Notes: generated from the letters alone by a model not told the origin. Shown: positions 8,905 to 21,445, counted from the stretch's first letter. The stretch: DNA of 64,000 bases from a gamma proteobacterium HTCC2207 (GCA_905182275.1 CAJJAU010000057.1:1-64000), one strand, 5' to 3'. Numbers and translations: made by a program.

Positions 8905-11019
8905 TTATTTGTTTTTGACTCTATAAATGCGACGCACGGATTTTAAGCTACGAGCGCGACGCATTATGTCAGCAAGATGGATTCGGTCTCTCACTGTTAG
9001 TACCACATCTACAATACTCGTAAATGCATCTTTCTCATTCACGCTGATATGCTCAATAGTGGCATCTTCCTCGGTCATTCTCGAAGCCAGAGCAGCTATA
9101 AATCCACGTTCTGGGGTCACCTCTGCTTTAAGCTCAACAGCAAACTCACCCTTGACTACCGATGACCAAACCAAGGACATACATTTTTCGGGATTCAAAC
9201 GAATTTCTTTCAGATTACGGCAGGACTCAAGGTGGATTACTAGACCTTTCCCAGGTGTCATATGCCCGAGAATAGGATCCCCAGGAATCGGGTGGCAGCA
9301 TCGCCCATAATGCAATACAAGTCCTTGTGATGAGTCAATTACCACAGGCAGGTTGGCATTTTTATTGTCATCCGATACCTTACGTTTACTGGGCAAGACC
9401 ATTAAGTTGGCTACGGCAAACGGAACCCTGTTACCAAGACCAATTTGCTGCAGAACGAACTCAAAGGTTGATGCGCCAGTTTCTTTTAATAAACGCTTAA
9501 TTTGGGACTTTTTGAGCTCTTTGTAGCTAGTTCCTAAATTTCCCAAGGCTTGATCTAGCAGGCGCTTACCCAAATCAACTGACTCGTCATGCTGTTGATT
9601 TTTTAGGAAGTGACGAATAGCGCTACGAGCTTTTGCGGTGACCACGAAATTTAACCAATTTGGATTCGGTTGCGCCCCCGCGGCACTGACAATATCGATT
9701 TTTTGCCCACTCTGTAGGGGCTCTGACAGTGGCGTTAGCTGTCCATCGACATGACAAGCAATACAGCTGTCGCCTAAACCTGTGTGTACGGAGTAAGCAA
9801 AGTCGATTGGAGTTGCACCGGTGGGTAATTCTACGATCTTGCCTTGAGGTGTGAACACATAAACTTCATCTGGGAAAAGATCGGCCTTCACGTGCTCAAG
9901 AAATTCAAGTGAATCACCAGCTTTCTGCTGCATTTCAAGCAAGCCTTGCACCCATCTTGCAGCTCGGCGTTGGCTGACTTCAGTATTATTAGTGGTGGAC
10001 TTATACTCCCAGTGAGCAGCAATACCGAAGTTCGCCATCGCATCCATTTCTCGGGTACGAATTTGAACTTCGATGATAACGCCATGCATTCCAACTAATA
10101 GCGTATGCAACGATTGGTAACCATTGGCTTTGGGTATAGCAATATAGTCTTTGAACTCACCGGGAACCGGTTTATAAATATTGTGAACTATTCCCAAGGC
10201 TCTGTAGCAGTCGTCAACATTATCCACCACCAGACGAAAAGCAAATACATCCATAATGTCGCGAAAAGACTTTTTCTTTTCACGCATCTTGAGGTAAATA
10301 CTCCAAAGATGTTTTTCTCGCCCTTTAACGGTGACATTTACTGATTCGCGCTCTAGGCGCATCTCTATTGCTTGATGTATTTCTGTTACCACTTCCTTAC
10401 GATTTTTTCTCGATGCTTTGAGCGCTTCTCTCAATCGACGGTGGCGAAGCGGATACATGGCGGCAAAACCAAGGTCTTCAAATTCTAGACGAATATCATT
10501 AATGCCCAGACGCTGAGCAATAGGCGCATAAATATCGATGGTTTCTCGGGCGATACGGCGTCTTTTTTCGGGAGACAAAACCCCGAGGGTACGCATATTA
10601 TGAAGTCGGTCAGCAAGTTTGACGAGCATCACTCGAATATCTCGTGACATAGCTAAAGTCATTTTTTGAAAGCTTTCTGCCTGCTGTTCAGCTCTGGAGG
10701 CATTTTCAATTTCACCGAGTTTACTAACACCATCGACAAGTTCTGCGACAGTACGGCCAAATCGACGGCTGATTTGGCCCTTAGTAACGCCAGTATCTTC
10801 GATAACGTCATGCAACAGGCCAGCCATTAAACTTTCAGAGTCCATTCGCATATCGGCAAGGATATTGGCTACAGCTAACGGATGGGTAATATAGGGGTCG
10901 CCACTCTGGCGCATTTGGCCTAGATGACATTTCTCAGAGAAATGATAAGCACGCTTTATTCGATCAACTTCTTTCGGATCAAGGTACGAGGAGAGTTTGT
11001 CTGTAAGACCTTGAAGCAA
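8905..11019 (-). CDS. spoT: Bifunctional (p)ppGpp synthetase/hydrolase SpoT
   Basis: The 704-residue product has the full RelA/SpoT domain order: an HD hydrolase domain (about 25-180) containing L-L-H-D-V-I-E-D-T, a nucleotidyltransferase synthetase domain (about 230-350) with N-G-Y-Q-S-L-H and E-V-Q-I-R-T, a TGS domain (about 385-445) starting D-E-V-Y-V-F-T-P, and a C-terminal ACT domain (last 80 residues). The intact HD motif indicates hydrolase activity, which identifies it as SpoT rather than RelA. It makes and degrades the alarmone (p)ppGpp. It sits 33 bases after rpoZ, matching the gmk-rpoZ-spoT operon order of E. coli and Pseudomonas. Confidence 0.97.
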   Translation of the reverse strand: MLQGLTDKLSSYLDPKEVDRIKRAYHFSEKCHLGQMRQSGDPYITHPLAVANILADMRMDSESLMAGLLHDVIEDTGVTKGQISRRFGRTVAELVDGVSKLGEIENASRAEQQAESFQKMTLAMSRDIRVMLVKLADRLHNMRTLGVLSPEKRRRIARETIDIYAPIAQRLGINDIRLEFEDLGFAAMYPLRHRRLREALKASRKNRKEVVTEIHQAIEMRLERESVNVTVKGREKHLWSIYLKMREKKKSFRDIMDVFAFRLVVDNVDDCYRALGIVHNIYKPVPGEFKDYIAIPKANGYQSLHTLLVGMHGVIIEVQIRTREMDAMANFGIAAHWEYKSTTNNTEVSQRRAARWVQGLLEMQQKAGDSLEFLEHVKADLFPDEVYVFTPQGKIVELPTGATPIDFAYSVHTGLGDSCIACHVDGQLTPLSEPLQSGQKIDIVSAAGAQPNPNWLNFVVTAKARSAIRHFLKNQQHDESVDLGKRLLDQALGNLGTSYKELKKSQIKRLLKETGASTFEFVLQQIGLGNRVPFAVANLMVLPSKRKVSDDNKNANLPVVIDSSQGLVLHYGRCCHPIPGDPILGHMTPGKGLVIHLESCRNLKEIRLNPEKCMSLVWSSVVKGEFAVELKAEVTPERGFIAALASRMTEEDATIEHISVNEKDAFTSIVDVVLTVRDRIHLADIMRRARSLKSVRRIYRVKNK

Positions 11020-11052
11020 TGTGTTACACCCTCCTGGCTATTGAGCGGAGCC

Positions 11053-11337
11053 CTATGCTGAAGGCTCTTCGGGTGCCTCTGTTACCGCAGCGGCATCTGC
11101 TACGTCAGCAGCATCTAAAATTTCATAATCTTGAACCACCTCGGTAAGAATAGCCGCGGTGACTAATCCTTGCTCGATTTCTCTCAGCGCGATTACTGTG
11201 GGCTTATCATTTTCTTCATCAACTAAGGCTGGACGACCTTCTACTGCAATTTGACGAGCACGCTTTGAGCCTACCATGACTAATTCAAAACGGTTATCAA
11301 CGTGGTCCAAGCAATCTTCTACTGTAATTCTAGCCAT
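11053..11337 (-). CDS. rpoZ: RNA polymerase omega subunit
   Basis: A 94-residue protein starting [10 protein letters not shown], the near-invariant start of omega, with [15 protein letters not shown], the conserved core that wraps the beta-prime C-terminus, and an acidic, alanine-rich tail. Omega aids polymerase assembly and forms part of the ppGpp binding site, so its place next to spoT makes biological sense. The ATG at 11337 is chosen over a GTG nine bases earlier because AGGG lies about ten bases upstream and the product then matches the family start. About 285 bases separate it from gmk, leaving room for its own promoter. Confidence 0.96.
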   Translation of the reverse strand: MARITVEDCLDHVDNRFELVMVGSKRARQIAVEGRPALVDEENDKPTVIALREIEQGLVTAAILTEVVQDYEILDAADVADAAAVTEAPEEPSA

Positions 11338-11622
11338 TTTTAACACGACCCTGATAATTTAAACGTTAAATATTGGTTTGTGGCAAATTTCTTCCCACCG
11401 GTCGCGCAGTTTACCTAAGTCAAAGGTTAACAACAATCATTGTGTTGAAGTTAATCCTAACAGCGGCAAGGGATAGAGCTAATCTAAGTAGTCTAATGAA
11501 CGCAGACCAATGCTAATTGATTCGTAACTTACCTACTATACTTCTTTTTGCTCCGCTGAAGAGGATAGCTGATCCACCATCTTACTCGTCTACCAATATA
11601 CAATGAATGGCTCTAAATAAGG
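11338..11622 (-). promoter_or_regulatory. rpoZ upstream region with weak promoter candidate
   Basis: No gene is seen in this gap. On the minus strand a TTGACC hexamer (11621-11626, overlapping the gmk stop) is followed 17 bases later by TTGTAT (11598-11603), or 20 bases later by TATATT (11595-11600). Either would be a weak sigma70 promoter for rpoZ-spoT-ridA. The gap is longer than usual for this operon, so independent expression from gmk is plausible, but this is inference from spacing and hexamers only. Confidence 0.25.
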
Positions 11623-12490
<868 letters not shown>

Positions 12491-12523
12491 ATCTATGCTA
12501 TACTTTTATGCATAGATTATAAT
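12491..12523 (+). promoter_or_regulatory. Probable operator/promoter of the XRE regulator
   Basis: A perfect inverted repeat, ATCTATGC at 12491-12498 and GCATAGAT at 12510-12517, is separated by eleven bases. It directly abuts a consensus -10 hexamer TATAAT at 12518-12523; no good -35 hexamer is visible 17 bases upstream. The regulator's ATG is 43 bases downstream. This layout is what a small dimeric helix-turn-helix repressor uses for self-control. Binding is inferred, not shown. Confidence 0.5.
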
Positions 12524-12565
12524 ATCATCACGGCTTCGTTTTAAAAAAAATTGTTAGGAAAAACC

Positions 12566-12772
12566 ATGAGAACACCCGCACATGACACGCCACTGGGAAG
12601 GCTGATGACTGAGCGGCAGCTTAGTCAATCATTTTTAGCCAGAGAGGCTGGGGTAACGCAGTCCTTTGTCAATCGAGTCGCTAAAGGAACGATTGAAAGC
12701 CCTCGCCGATCGAGTATGTTAAAGGTAGCGGCCTATTTAGACGTGCATGTAGACACTATCTATCCTGATTAG
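12566..12772 (+). CDS. Small XRE-family DNA-binding protein
   Basis: The 68-residue product is almost entirely one Cro/CI-type helix-turn-helix: T-P-L-G-R-L-M at the first helix, Q-S-F-L-A-R-E-A-G-V-T-Q-S-F-V-N-R-V-A-K-G as the helix-turn-helix, and L-K-V-A-A-Y-L-D-V near the end. There is no effector domain. The ATG at 12566 has AGGA at eight bases; a TTG 15 bases earlier would be leader sequence. It follows an inverted repeat overlapping a -10 box, suggesting autoregulation. It might also control the P450 gene 378 bases downstream, but no copy of the repeat is seen there. Confidence 0.8.
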   Translation: MRTPAHDTPLGRLMTERQLSQSFLAREAGVTQSFVNRVAKGTIESPRRSSMLKVAAYLDVHVDTIYPD

Positions 12773-13150
12773 GCTATTCAAATCGTGGAAGCTTCGCTTG
12801 ACGAAACGTGGAGTGCTAAGGTTTTATTATCACCGCTTCTCTCCGGTAAAGTAGTCCATGAATACTTGAAGTAATAGGGTGACGCCGCATCGTTTTTTTT
12901 CGCTAGATTGTCTAAAGGAGCGCATACCCTTATGACCCTAACTTGATTCTGTCTTTTTTCTAACTGCCCGCTCTTCTGCAGATCCGCTAACTTATTTAGC
13001 TAGATTTATGTGCTTTAAAATTTATAGAATCTCTTTTCTAGTACTATACTAGCTCTCTACATCAATTTGGCAGAAGCAAAACGAAGATGCGAATATCGAT
13101 TATGACAACCGCTAATATTCCTGATCTTAGTAAACTCAAAAGGCATCAAT
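12773..13150. other. Intergenic region upstream of the P450 gene
   Basis: I see no gene. A short inverted repeat, CTAGT-N5-ACTAG at 13038-13052, encloses a -10-like TATACT (13045-13050) but lacks a good -35 partner; it is a weak candidate for the P450 promoter. The frame of the XRE gene stays open for 33 codons past its TAG stop, to 12873, which may be chance. A short AAGG ribosome site lies seven bases before the P450 start. Confidence 0.3.
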
Positions 13151-14506
13151 ATGTTGGATAGCCCAAGCACAGCACCGCTGGTTAAAAGCAAGCTGCTAAC
13201 CCCTATTAAAGTCGGTATTTTAGAGTCTTGGCGTTTGATCTCACTGAGCTATTCTGACCCGCTGAAACACACCCAGCATTTGAACCAAAAATATGGCAAC
13301 GTGGTGATGCACAAGGTGGGTAAAATGGAGGTTGTGCATCTGTTCGGAGCCGATGCCAATCGTTTGGCCTTGTTGAATCCTGACAACACTCTATCGAATA
13401 AAAAAGCATGGGATCAAATTATTGGCCGTCTTTTTCCAAATGGATTAATGTTAAGAGATGCGGAGGACCATCGATATCATCGTAGGCTCATGCAGGCCGG
13501 GTTTAAAAGCAAAGCAATGCAGGGATATTTTTCGCAGATGGCTCCGCAGATAGAGCGGGCGATGGCAAACTGGTTAGCAACTGTAGACAATCAGAAAGTG
13601 CTTGCTTACCCAATGTTCAAGAATATGACGCTGGACCTAGCTGCAACGGTATTTTTGGGTATGGATCTTGGAGCCGATGCTAGAAAAATAAACAAAGCCT
13701 TTGAAGCAACTGTTGCCGCCTCCATGTGGCGGTTTCCCTTTGCGCTTCCAGGAACCCTTCTTTGGCGAGGCATCCGTGCCCGTCAGACGATGTGTGATTT
13801 TTTTCAACCGCTGATTGAAGAGAGAAAAACGGGTGATGGCCAAGACCTTTTTTCGATTTTATGTCGAGCAGAGGATGAGGATGGTAACCGTTACACAGAT
13901 CAAGAGATTGTAGATCATATCAATTTTTTGATGATGGCAGCTCACGACACGACGACTAGTGCATTAACCAGCATGACCTATGCTTTGGCAAAAAACCCTG
14001 AGTGGCAGGAACGCTTGTGGAAAGAAATGTCAGTGCTAGATGGAAAGATTGTGCAGCTACAAGACCTCAGTAAAATGGTTGAAACAGACTATGTGATGAA
14101 GGAGGCATTGAGACTTTATCCGCCACTCCCAACATTACCTAAATTTAGTAATAAGGCGTTTGAGTTTGGGGGCTATACGATTCCAGCTAATGCGATGGTG
14201 GTGACTTCTCCTATTCATACTCACTATAACGCTGAGTACTGGGATGATCCTCAATCGTTTGATCCGCTTCGTTTTAGCGAAGAGCGCAAAGAACACAAGC
14301 GCAATGCATATAGCTGGATTCCCTTCAGTGGGGGTGCACATATGTGTATCGGACTTCATTTTGCCGAGATGCAAATAAAGCTGGTGATGTTTGAAATGCT
14401 AAAAAATTACCGCTGGAGCGTACCTGTAGACTATAAAATGCCGGTGCAGCAGTCACCTATTTCTAAGCCAACTGATGGGCTACCAGTTACACTTAGGCGG
14501 CGATAA
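13151..14506 (+). CDS. Cytochrome P450
   Basis: A 451-residue soluble P450 with the three diagnostic elements in order: I-helix oxygen-binding A-A-H-D-T-T-T near residues 262-268, K-helix E-A-L-R-L near 317, and the heme loop F-S-G-G-A-H-M-C-I-G whose cysteine (about 399) ligates the iron. Histidine replaces the common arginine two residues before the cysteine, as in several CYP families. It activates oxygen with electrons from a ferredoxin or flavodoxin system not encoded nearby. The sequence style suggests lipophilic substrates (sterols, fatty acids, alkanes), but none can be named. It is the largest gene of the islet between gmk and yicC, all on the plus strand. Confidence 0.93.
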   Translation: MLDSPSTAPLVKSKLLTPIKVGILESWRLISLSYSDPLKHTQHLNQKYGNVVMHKVGKMEVVHLFGADANRLALLNPDNTLSNKKAWDQIIGRLFPNGLMLRDAEDHRYHRRLMQAGFKSKAMQGYFSQMAPQIERAMANWLATVDNQKVLAYPMFKNMTLDLAATVFLGMDLGADARKINKAFEATVAASMWRFPFALPGTLLWRGIRARQTMCDFFQPLIEERKTGDGQDLFSILCRAEDEDGNRYTDQEIVDHINFLMMAAHDTTTSALTSMTYALAKNPEWQERLWKEMSVLDGKIVQLQDLSKMVETDYVMKEALRLYPPLPTLPKFSNKAFEFGGYTIPANAMVVTSPIHTHYNAEYWDDPQSFDPLRFSEERKEHKRNAYSWIPFSGGAHMCIGLHFAEMQIKLVMFEMLKNYRWSVPVDYKMPVQQSPISKPTDGLPVTLRRR

Positions 14507-14666
14507 TAAAAGTAATAATGGGCATTGAAGAGCGCCTTAGTTGCTCGTAACTATAGCCATACTTTGTTCTAGCGCTCCAAAATCTAGCCGTTGATATAGG
14601 TCTACCACGGCAGGATAACTGTGCGCTCCTTATACTTATGCTAAATGTCAATTCAGAGAAAATACG

Positions 14667-15194
14667 ATGAAATTACTATCAACAGCGATGTTCATTAGTT
14701 TACTTTTCATGCCGACCTCAGGGTGGGCTACACCAATGGAAGACTCTTCGTTAAGGCTAAAAACGCTGAACAACTACCAGATAAATACGCCGGTAATGGT
14801 TAGTTCGGGTCTACCCAATCGCGGACATTTTGAAGCACTGAAATCTAATGGTGTTGCTAACGTAATTGATTTACTGCCCGGGGATAGACGCGAGGAAATC
14901 AGTCTTGTGAAAGAGATGGGTTTGAACTATAAAAATATTGAGGTGCAATGGGGAAACCCAACCCTAGAAAACTTTGATGATTACGTAGCAGCCATGCAAC
15001 GCTTTGAATCCGAGGACGGTATGACGCTGACGCATTGCCAACTGAATTGGCGAGGCGCTGTTTTTACCTATTTATACCGTATTACCCAGTTGCGTGAAGC
15101 AGAACATATTGCGAGACAAGATATGGACGCAATCTGGAAAGCAAACGACGTGTGGCTCAAGTTTATCGAAGAGGTAAAAAACAAATACTTATAG
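14667..15194 (+). CDS. Exported tyrosine-phosphatase-like protein
   Basis: The 175-residue protein has a signal peptide (hydrophobic residues about 5-20, then G-W-A-T), then a compact fold like the dual-specificity phosphatase family, with S-S-G-L-P-N near residue 47 and V-I-D-L-L-P near 68. The would-be active loop is H-C-Q-L-N-W-R-G: cysteine and arginine are four residues apart, not the five of classic phosphatases. That spacing is seen in the periplasmic phosphatase-like group this resembles, so it may be family-typical. Phosphatase activity is therefore uncertain. It stands about 160 bases behind the P450 gene and could be transcribed with it. Confidence 0.7.
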   Translation: MKLLSTAMFISLLFMPTSGWATPMEDSSLRLKTLNNYQINTPVMVSSGLPNRGHFEALKSNGVANVIDLLPGDRREEISLVKEMGLNYKNIEVQWGNPTLENFDDYVAAMQRFESEDGMTLTHCQLNWRGAVFTYLYRITQLREAEHIARQDMDAIWKANDVWLKFIEEVKNKYL

Positions 15195-15302
15195 TATGTG
15201 CCTGCTGAGCAGTACATATTGAGTAAGCTATTTGACAACTGAGTTTAGAGTTCATAACTCTTTATTAGTATTTCAACCATTAAAAAGCAGCGAGAACAGG
15301 CT

Positions 15303-15758
15303 ATGGATTTAAAACAACACTACCAGCAGGCAGCTCGGGATAGCTGCCCTATTTATACTTTTTTAGATTTACAGGTCGAAAGTATCGAGGACGGGATATA
15401 CCGGTCTCGCACCCCTCTAAGCGACAATACAAAAAACCATGTAAATATATTTCATGCTGGCCCCATCTGGATGACCGCAGAATACTTAGGCGGCTTAATC
15501 GCTGCACATAACCTTGATAATCCAAAATACCAGCCAGTTATCGCCGGGTTGAATATAAAATTTATGCGCCCAGCGATGACCGACATTACTGCTGAGACTG
15601 AATTTACAGCTGAAGATGTCAAAACGATGAAAGCGTCACTCGAAGCAACCGGGCGCTATGATTTTACGATCCATATTGTGGTCAAAGATACCGCCGGTAA
15701 AATCGTCGCTGAAGCGGACGGTGATTACGTAGTAAAGGATTTTTCTAATTTGATGTAG
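15303..15758 (+). CDS. DUF4442 hotdog-fold thioesterase-like protein
   Basis: A 151-residue cytoplasmic protein with a hotdog-fold pattern: an N-x-F-H-A-G-P motif near residues 48-54 at the start of the central helix, followed by a long helix and four strands with N-I-K-F-M-R-P. This matches the DUF4442/PaaI-like thioesterases, which hydrolyse acyl-CoA or acyl-carrier esters. Catalytic residues in this subgroup are poorly defined, so the substrate is open. It is the fourth plus-strand gene of the islet; the gap of 108 bases from the phosphatase-like gene allows either co-transcription or a separate promoter. Confidence 0.72.
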   Translation: MDLKQHYQQAARDSCPIYTFLDLQVESIEDGIYRSRTPLSDNTKNHVNIFHAGPIWMTAEYLGGLIAAHNLDNPKYQPVIAGLNIKFMRPAMTDITAETEFTAEDVKTMKASLEATGRYDFTIHIVVKDTAGKIVAEADGDYVVKDFSNLM

Positions 15759-15826
15759 ACGCGAGTACTGTTTTTGGCAGTACCGATTAAGCCATCAGCG
15801 ATGCTCAGTGTTACTAGGAGTAAGTC

Positions 15827-16051
15827 ATGAAAAATAGCTCTAGCGTGATTGGGTTTGTAGCGCTTTTAGTGATACCTGGTTGTACTCACAAAGAACCCGA
15901 ACATATGGAATCCCAAGAATATGTTGATGCACTATGTCGGGCTGCGGCTGATAGAATTCCAAGTCCTGAAAATATGACTATGCTTCCCAACCCTACTTAT
16001 TCAGATTGCATGGTAGATCATGGATATATAGAAAAACTGGCCTCTCCATAG
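15827..16051 (+). CDS. Small lipoprotein, unknown function
   Basis: The 74-residue product has a short lipoprotein signal with lipobox V-I-P-G-C, the cysteine at residue 19, then a polar mature region of about 56 residues with two further cysteines that could form a disulfide. The ATG at 15827 follows AGGAG by six bases. I do not recognise the family. It ends 33 bases before the convergent yicC gene, forming the right edge of the islet. The signal peptide and ribosome site make it a likely real gene; function is unknown. Confidence 0.6.
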   Translation: MKNSSSVIGFVALLVIPGCTHKEPEHMESQEYVDALCRAAADRIPSPENMTMLPNPTYSDCMVDHGYIEKLASP

Positions 16052-16084
16052 TGAACAATGTCACTAGTAAGAAGGTAAACAGTT

Positions 16085-16948
16085 TTACTCAAGGTTTTGA
16101 ATCTGCTCGCGCATTTGCTCAATGAGAACTTTTAGTTCCACTGACGCCTGAGTTGTCACACCGGCGATAGATTTGGAGCCAAGAGTGTTGGCTTCGCGAT
16201 TCAATTCTTGCATTAAAAAATCGAGCCTGCGACCAATTGAGTCTGAGCTCTGCAGGACACGACGAATTTCTGTAATGTGCACCTCTAAGCGGTCTAACTC
16301 TTCATCTACGTCAGAGCGATTGGCAATAATAACCATCTCTTGCTCTAAGCGACCTTCGTCTAGTTGAATTTTCATATCAACCATCTTTTCTTCGAGTCGC
16401 GCGCGCTGATGGGCAAGAATATCCGGCAGGTTTTCTCTGACTATTGCGGTTTGTTCTTGAATGCCTACAAGTCGCTGTTCAATCATGTCCGCAAGCTTGT
16501 CGCCTTCGCGTTGTCGGCCTTCAAGTAACTGAGCAACCGTTGCCTTGAAGGTCTCAATTGCCGCCGCTTGAAGATGCTCAGATTCAACATCCTGATCTTT
16601 CAAGACACCCGGCCAGCGCATGATATCTAGAGGGGAGATCTCTGCTGGGTTATCTATCTGGGTGGCTAGCTGCTGAGCAATTTCAATGTATTGCTTGGCC
16701 AGCGTAAGATCGGCGTTAACGGCAGCATCAGTGCTGTTAAAGGCTAGCTGTATAGAACAGTCCACCTTGCCCCGGGAAAGCTTTTTACGGGCTATTTCAC
16801 GCAACGACATTTCAATCTGGCGTAATGTCTCTGGCAGTCTAAAGCCAGTCTCTAAAAACCGATGATTGACAGAACGGAGTTCACAGGTGACTGAGCCCCA
16901 GGGAAAATCTGCGGTGTTTCTGGCAAATGCCGTCATGCTGCGAGGCAT
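16085..16948 (-). CDS. yicC: YicC family endoribonuclease
   Basis: The 287-residue protein begins M-P-R-S-M-T-A-F-A-R and contains E-L-R-S-V-N-H-R-F-L-E near residues 24-34, the signature start of YicC (YicC-N domain), and ends in the DUF1732 domain with N-R-E-A-N-T-L-G-S-K-S. Members are RNases that act on RNA such as the small RNA RyhB. Length matches E. coli (287). In relatives it is directly followed by gmk; here the gene downstream on its strand is the distant gmk, with five opposite-strand genes between. It diverges from rph across about 120 bases. Confidence 0.95.
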   Translation of the reverse strand: MPRSMTAFARNTADFPWGSVTCELRSVNHRFLETGFRLPETLRQIEMSLREIARKKLSRGKVDCSIQLAFNSTDAAVNADLTLAKQYIEIAQQLATQIDNPAEISPLDIMRWPGVLKDQDVESEHLQAAAIETFKATVAQLLEGRQREGDKLADMIEQRLVGIQEQTAIVRENLPDILAHQRARLEEKMVDMKIQLDEGRLEQEMVIIANRSDVDEELDRLEVHITEIRRVLQSSDSIGRRLDFLMQELNREANTLGSKSIAGVTTQASVELKVLIEQMREQIQNLE

Positions 16949-17067
16949 ATTATCTCCAAATGAATTAAATTAATGGTTGCATGGTAACAAAGGCGGTCAC
17001 AGTAGTGTTAGATTTGCTACAATTCCGCCGACAAATCTCGACAAAACCCATTCTAGGAAGCAAATTT

Positions 17068-17787
17068 ATGACCAGACCCAGCGGCCGTCGGCCGGAACAG
17101 TTACGCCAAGTTAAGATCACTCGCGATTACACCTGTCATGCCGAGGGATCGGTCTTGGTTGAGTTTGGAAATACGAAGGTTATCTGCACTGCGAGTGTCG
17201 ACAAAGGGGTACCTCGTTTCTTGCGGGGCAAAGGCGAGGGTTGGGTTACTGCAGAATACGGGATGTTGCCGCGCTCAACAAATAGCCGCATGAACCGCGA
17301 GGCTGCGCGAGGAAAACAGAGTGGACGCACACAAGAAATTCAACGTCTGATCGGCAGATCTCTTCGTGCTGCGGTTGATTTAAAGCAGTTAGGTGAGAAC
17401 ACAATTAATATTGACTGCGATGTAATTCAAGCAGACGGTGGAACTAGAACAGCCTCCATTACTGGTGCCTGTGTTGCGTTGGTTGACGCGATTAGGCACT
17501 TGCAGCGTACTAAGGCAATAGTCGGTGATCCACTGGTTTCTATGATAGCTTCAGTATCAGTGGGCGTTTACAAAGGCACACCAGTACTAGACTTAGATTA
17601 TGCTGAGGATTCAAACGCTGAAACCGACATGAATGTGGTAATGAACAGTGAAGGTGGCTTCATCGAAGTTCAAGGAACTGCCGAGGCAGCACCTTTTAGC
17701 ACCGAAGAGTTAACTGAAATGTTAGACTTAGCCAAAAGAGGCATTGCTGATTTGGTGAGAGTTCAGCAGATGGCTCTCGCGCAATAA
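17068..17787 (+). CDS. rph: Ribonuclease PH
   Basis: RNase PH trims tRNA 3' ends by phosphorolysis. The 239-residue product starts [13 protein letters not shown], the family start, and has the phosphate-binding G-G-T-R-T motif near residue 124 and the R-x-x-x-R-x-x-x-R pattern near 70-100. Length matches the intact E. coli protein (238). The ATG at 17068 has TAGGAAG upstream; longer in-frame starts add an unmatched leader. pyrE follows after 13 bases, the same rph-pyrE pair as in E. coli. Confidence 0.97.
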   Translation: MTRPSGRRPEQLRQVKITRDYTCHAEGSVLVEFGNTKVICTASVDKGVPRFLRGKGEGWVTAEYGMLPRSTNSRMNREAARGKQSGRTQEIQRLIGRSLRAAVDLKQLGENTINIDCDVIQADGGTRTASITGACVALVDAIRHLQRTKAIVGDPLVSMIASVSVGVYKGTPVLDLDYAEDSNAETDMNVVMNSEGGFIEVQGTAEAAPFSTEELTEMLDLAKRGIADLVRVQQMALAQ

Positions 17788-17800
17788 TCGGACAAGACTC

Positions 17801-18454
17801 ATGACTATGAATCAAAATTATAAAAAGCAGTTTATCGAAAATTCTCTGAGCAGTGGCGCCCTTAAATTTGGTGAGTTCACCTTAAAGTCAGGACGTGTCT
17901 CGCCACACTTTTTTAATGCGGGGGAGTTTTATACCGGTAAAGCTTTGGCAGAACTGGGACGTTGCTACGCGGCGGCTATCGTTGATTCTGGAATACAATT
18001 TGATGTTTTGTTTGGTCCAGCCTACAAAGGTATTACGTTAGCTTCTGCCACTGCAGTTGCCTTATCGGATCAGTATGGCATCGATGTGCCCTACTGCTTT
18101 AATCGTAAAGAGGCCAAATCTCATGGTGAGGGTGGCACTCTAGTTGGCGCACCACTAAAGGGTAAAGTCCTCATTATTGATGATGTGATTACGGCCGGCA
18201 CTGCGATAAGAGAAGTGATGGCGATTGTCGAGGATGCGGGTGCGCAGGCGGCGGGTGTTGTCATTGGTCTTGACCGGAAAGAGCGCGGTAAGGGTTCAGA
18301 ATCTGCCATTCAAGAGGTGGAAAGACAATTTGATATGTCGGTTGTCAGTATTATCGATATTGATGATATCTTGGCCTATCTATCAAGCACTCCAGATACC
18401 GCCGATCTAATTGCCGCCATAGGCAACTACCGCGAGGCCTATGGCGTCAGCTAG
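17801..18454 (+). CDS. pyrE: Orotate phosphoribosyltransferase
   Basis: PyrE joins orotate to PRPP to give OMP in pyrimidine synthesis. The 217-residue protein shows the PRPP-binding motif [13 protein letters not shown] near residues 123-135, the flexible loop [10 protein letters not shown] before it, and G-P-A-Y-K-G-I in the N-terminal half. E. coli PyrE is 213 residues. Two ATG codons (17801, 17807) are possible. It lies 13 bases behind rph and converges on slmA, whose stop is only four bases away, so no terminator fits between the two genes. Confidence 0.97.
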   Translation: MTMNQNYKKQFIENSLSSGALKFGEFTLKSGRVSPHFFNAGEFYTGKALAELGRCYAAAIVDSGIQFDVLFGPAYKGITLASATAVALSDQYGIDVPYCFNRKEAKSHGEGGTLVGAPLKGKVLIIDDVITAGTAIREVMAIVEDAGAQAAGVVIGLDRKERGKGSESAIQEVERQFDMSVVSIIDIDDILAYLSSTPDTADLIAAIGNYREAYGVS

Positions 18455-18458
18455 ACAG

Positions 18459-19051
18459 TTAACGCTGTTGCTCAAAAATCGCTGAAGTTATCAAAGCCCA
18501 CTGCTCAGCCCAATGCTGATTAGGTAGGGTTTTAAAGTCACTGCGTACAAATTGACTAATTTTACCTTCAACGGTAACCAGCATTAAGTTAGCGGCTACT
18601 GAGACTGGAACATTAAGCTTCAGGCCGTCACGTACCTCTGCTTCACGCAACGCTTGTTTTAGCTGTGATTCCAGGCGGTCAAAAAATTGTGCCACGCGGC
18701 TATGCAAGCGCTCGTTCTCAATGGCAAGAGCATCACCATTTAAGATGCGAGTGATACCAGGATTTTTTTGGCAGAACGCAACCACTAAACTCAGAATTCG
18801 ATAGCACTGGTTGACTGCGTCTGGCTCGTCATTGACGATAGCGCGAACGCGACCAAAGATGGTCTCTTCAATAAAGTCGATTAAACTTTCGTACATCCTG
18901 GTCTTGCTAGGAAAATGACGATATAGCGCAGCTTCTGAAAGACCCAATTCACCAGCCAGAGCGGCGGTCGTAATTCGACCCCTAGATGTTTCAAGCATAC
19001 GCGCCAGCGTCTGCAATATTTCTTGGGCTCGAGAGCCTTTTTTAGCAGCCA

Positions 19052-19052
<1 letters not shown>
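18459..19052 (-). CDS. slmA: Nucleoid occlusion factor SlmA (TetR family)
   Basis: The 197-residue protein has a TetR-type helix-turn-helix near residues 25-55 (I-T-T-A-A-L-A-G-E-L-G-L-S then L-Y-R-H-F-P-S-K-T-R) and a helical C-terminal domain. Position between argB and pyrE, as ttk/slmA in E. coli and Pseudomonas, and the length (198 in E. coli) support SlmA. SlmA binds DNA and blocks FtsZ ring assembly over the nucleoid. Its ATG overlaps the argB stop by one base (TAATG), so translation is coupled. Confidence 0.93.
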
Positions 19053-21423
<2,371 letters not shown>

Positions 21424-21445
21424 TAGTGGCTAAACGACTGTCGAG

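Noticed and set aside
12773-12873. In-frame extension of 33 codons after the XRE stop codon, suggesting read-through or a truncated longer protein.
   Set aside because: Open frames of this length are common by chance, the stop context is not special, and the protein is already a complete helix-turn-helix domain.
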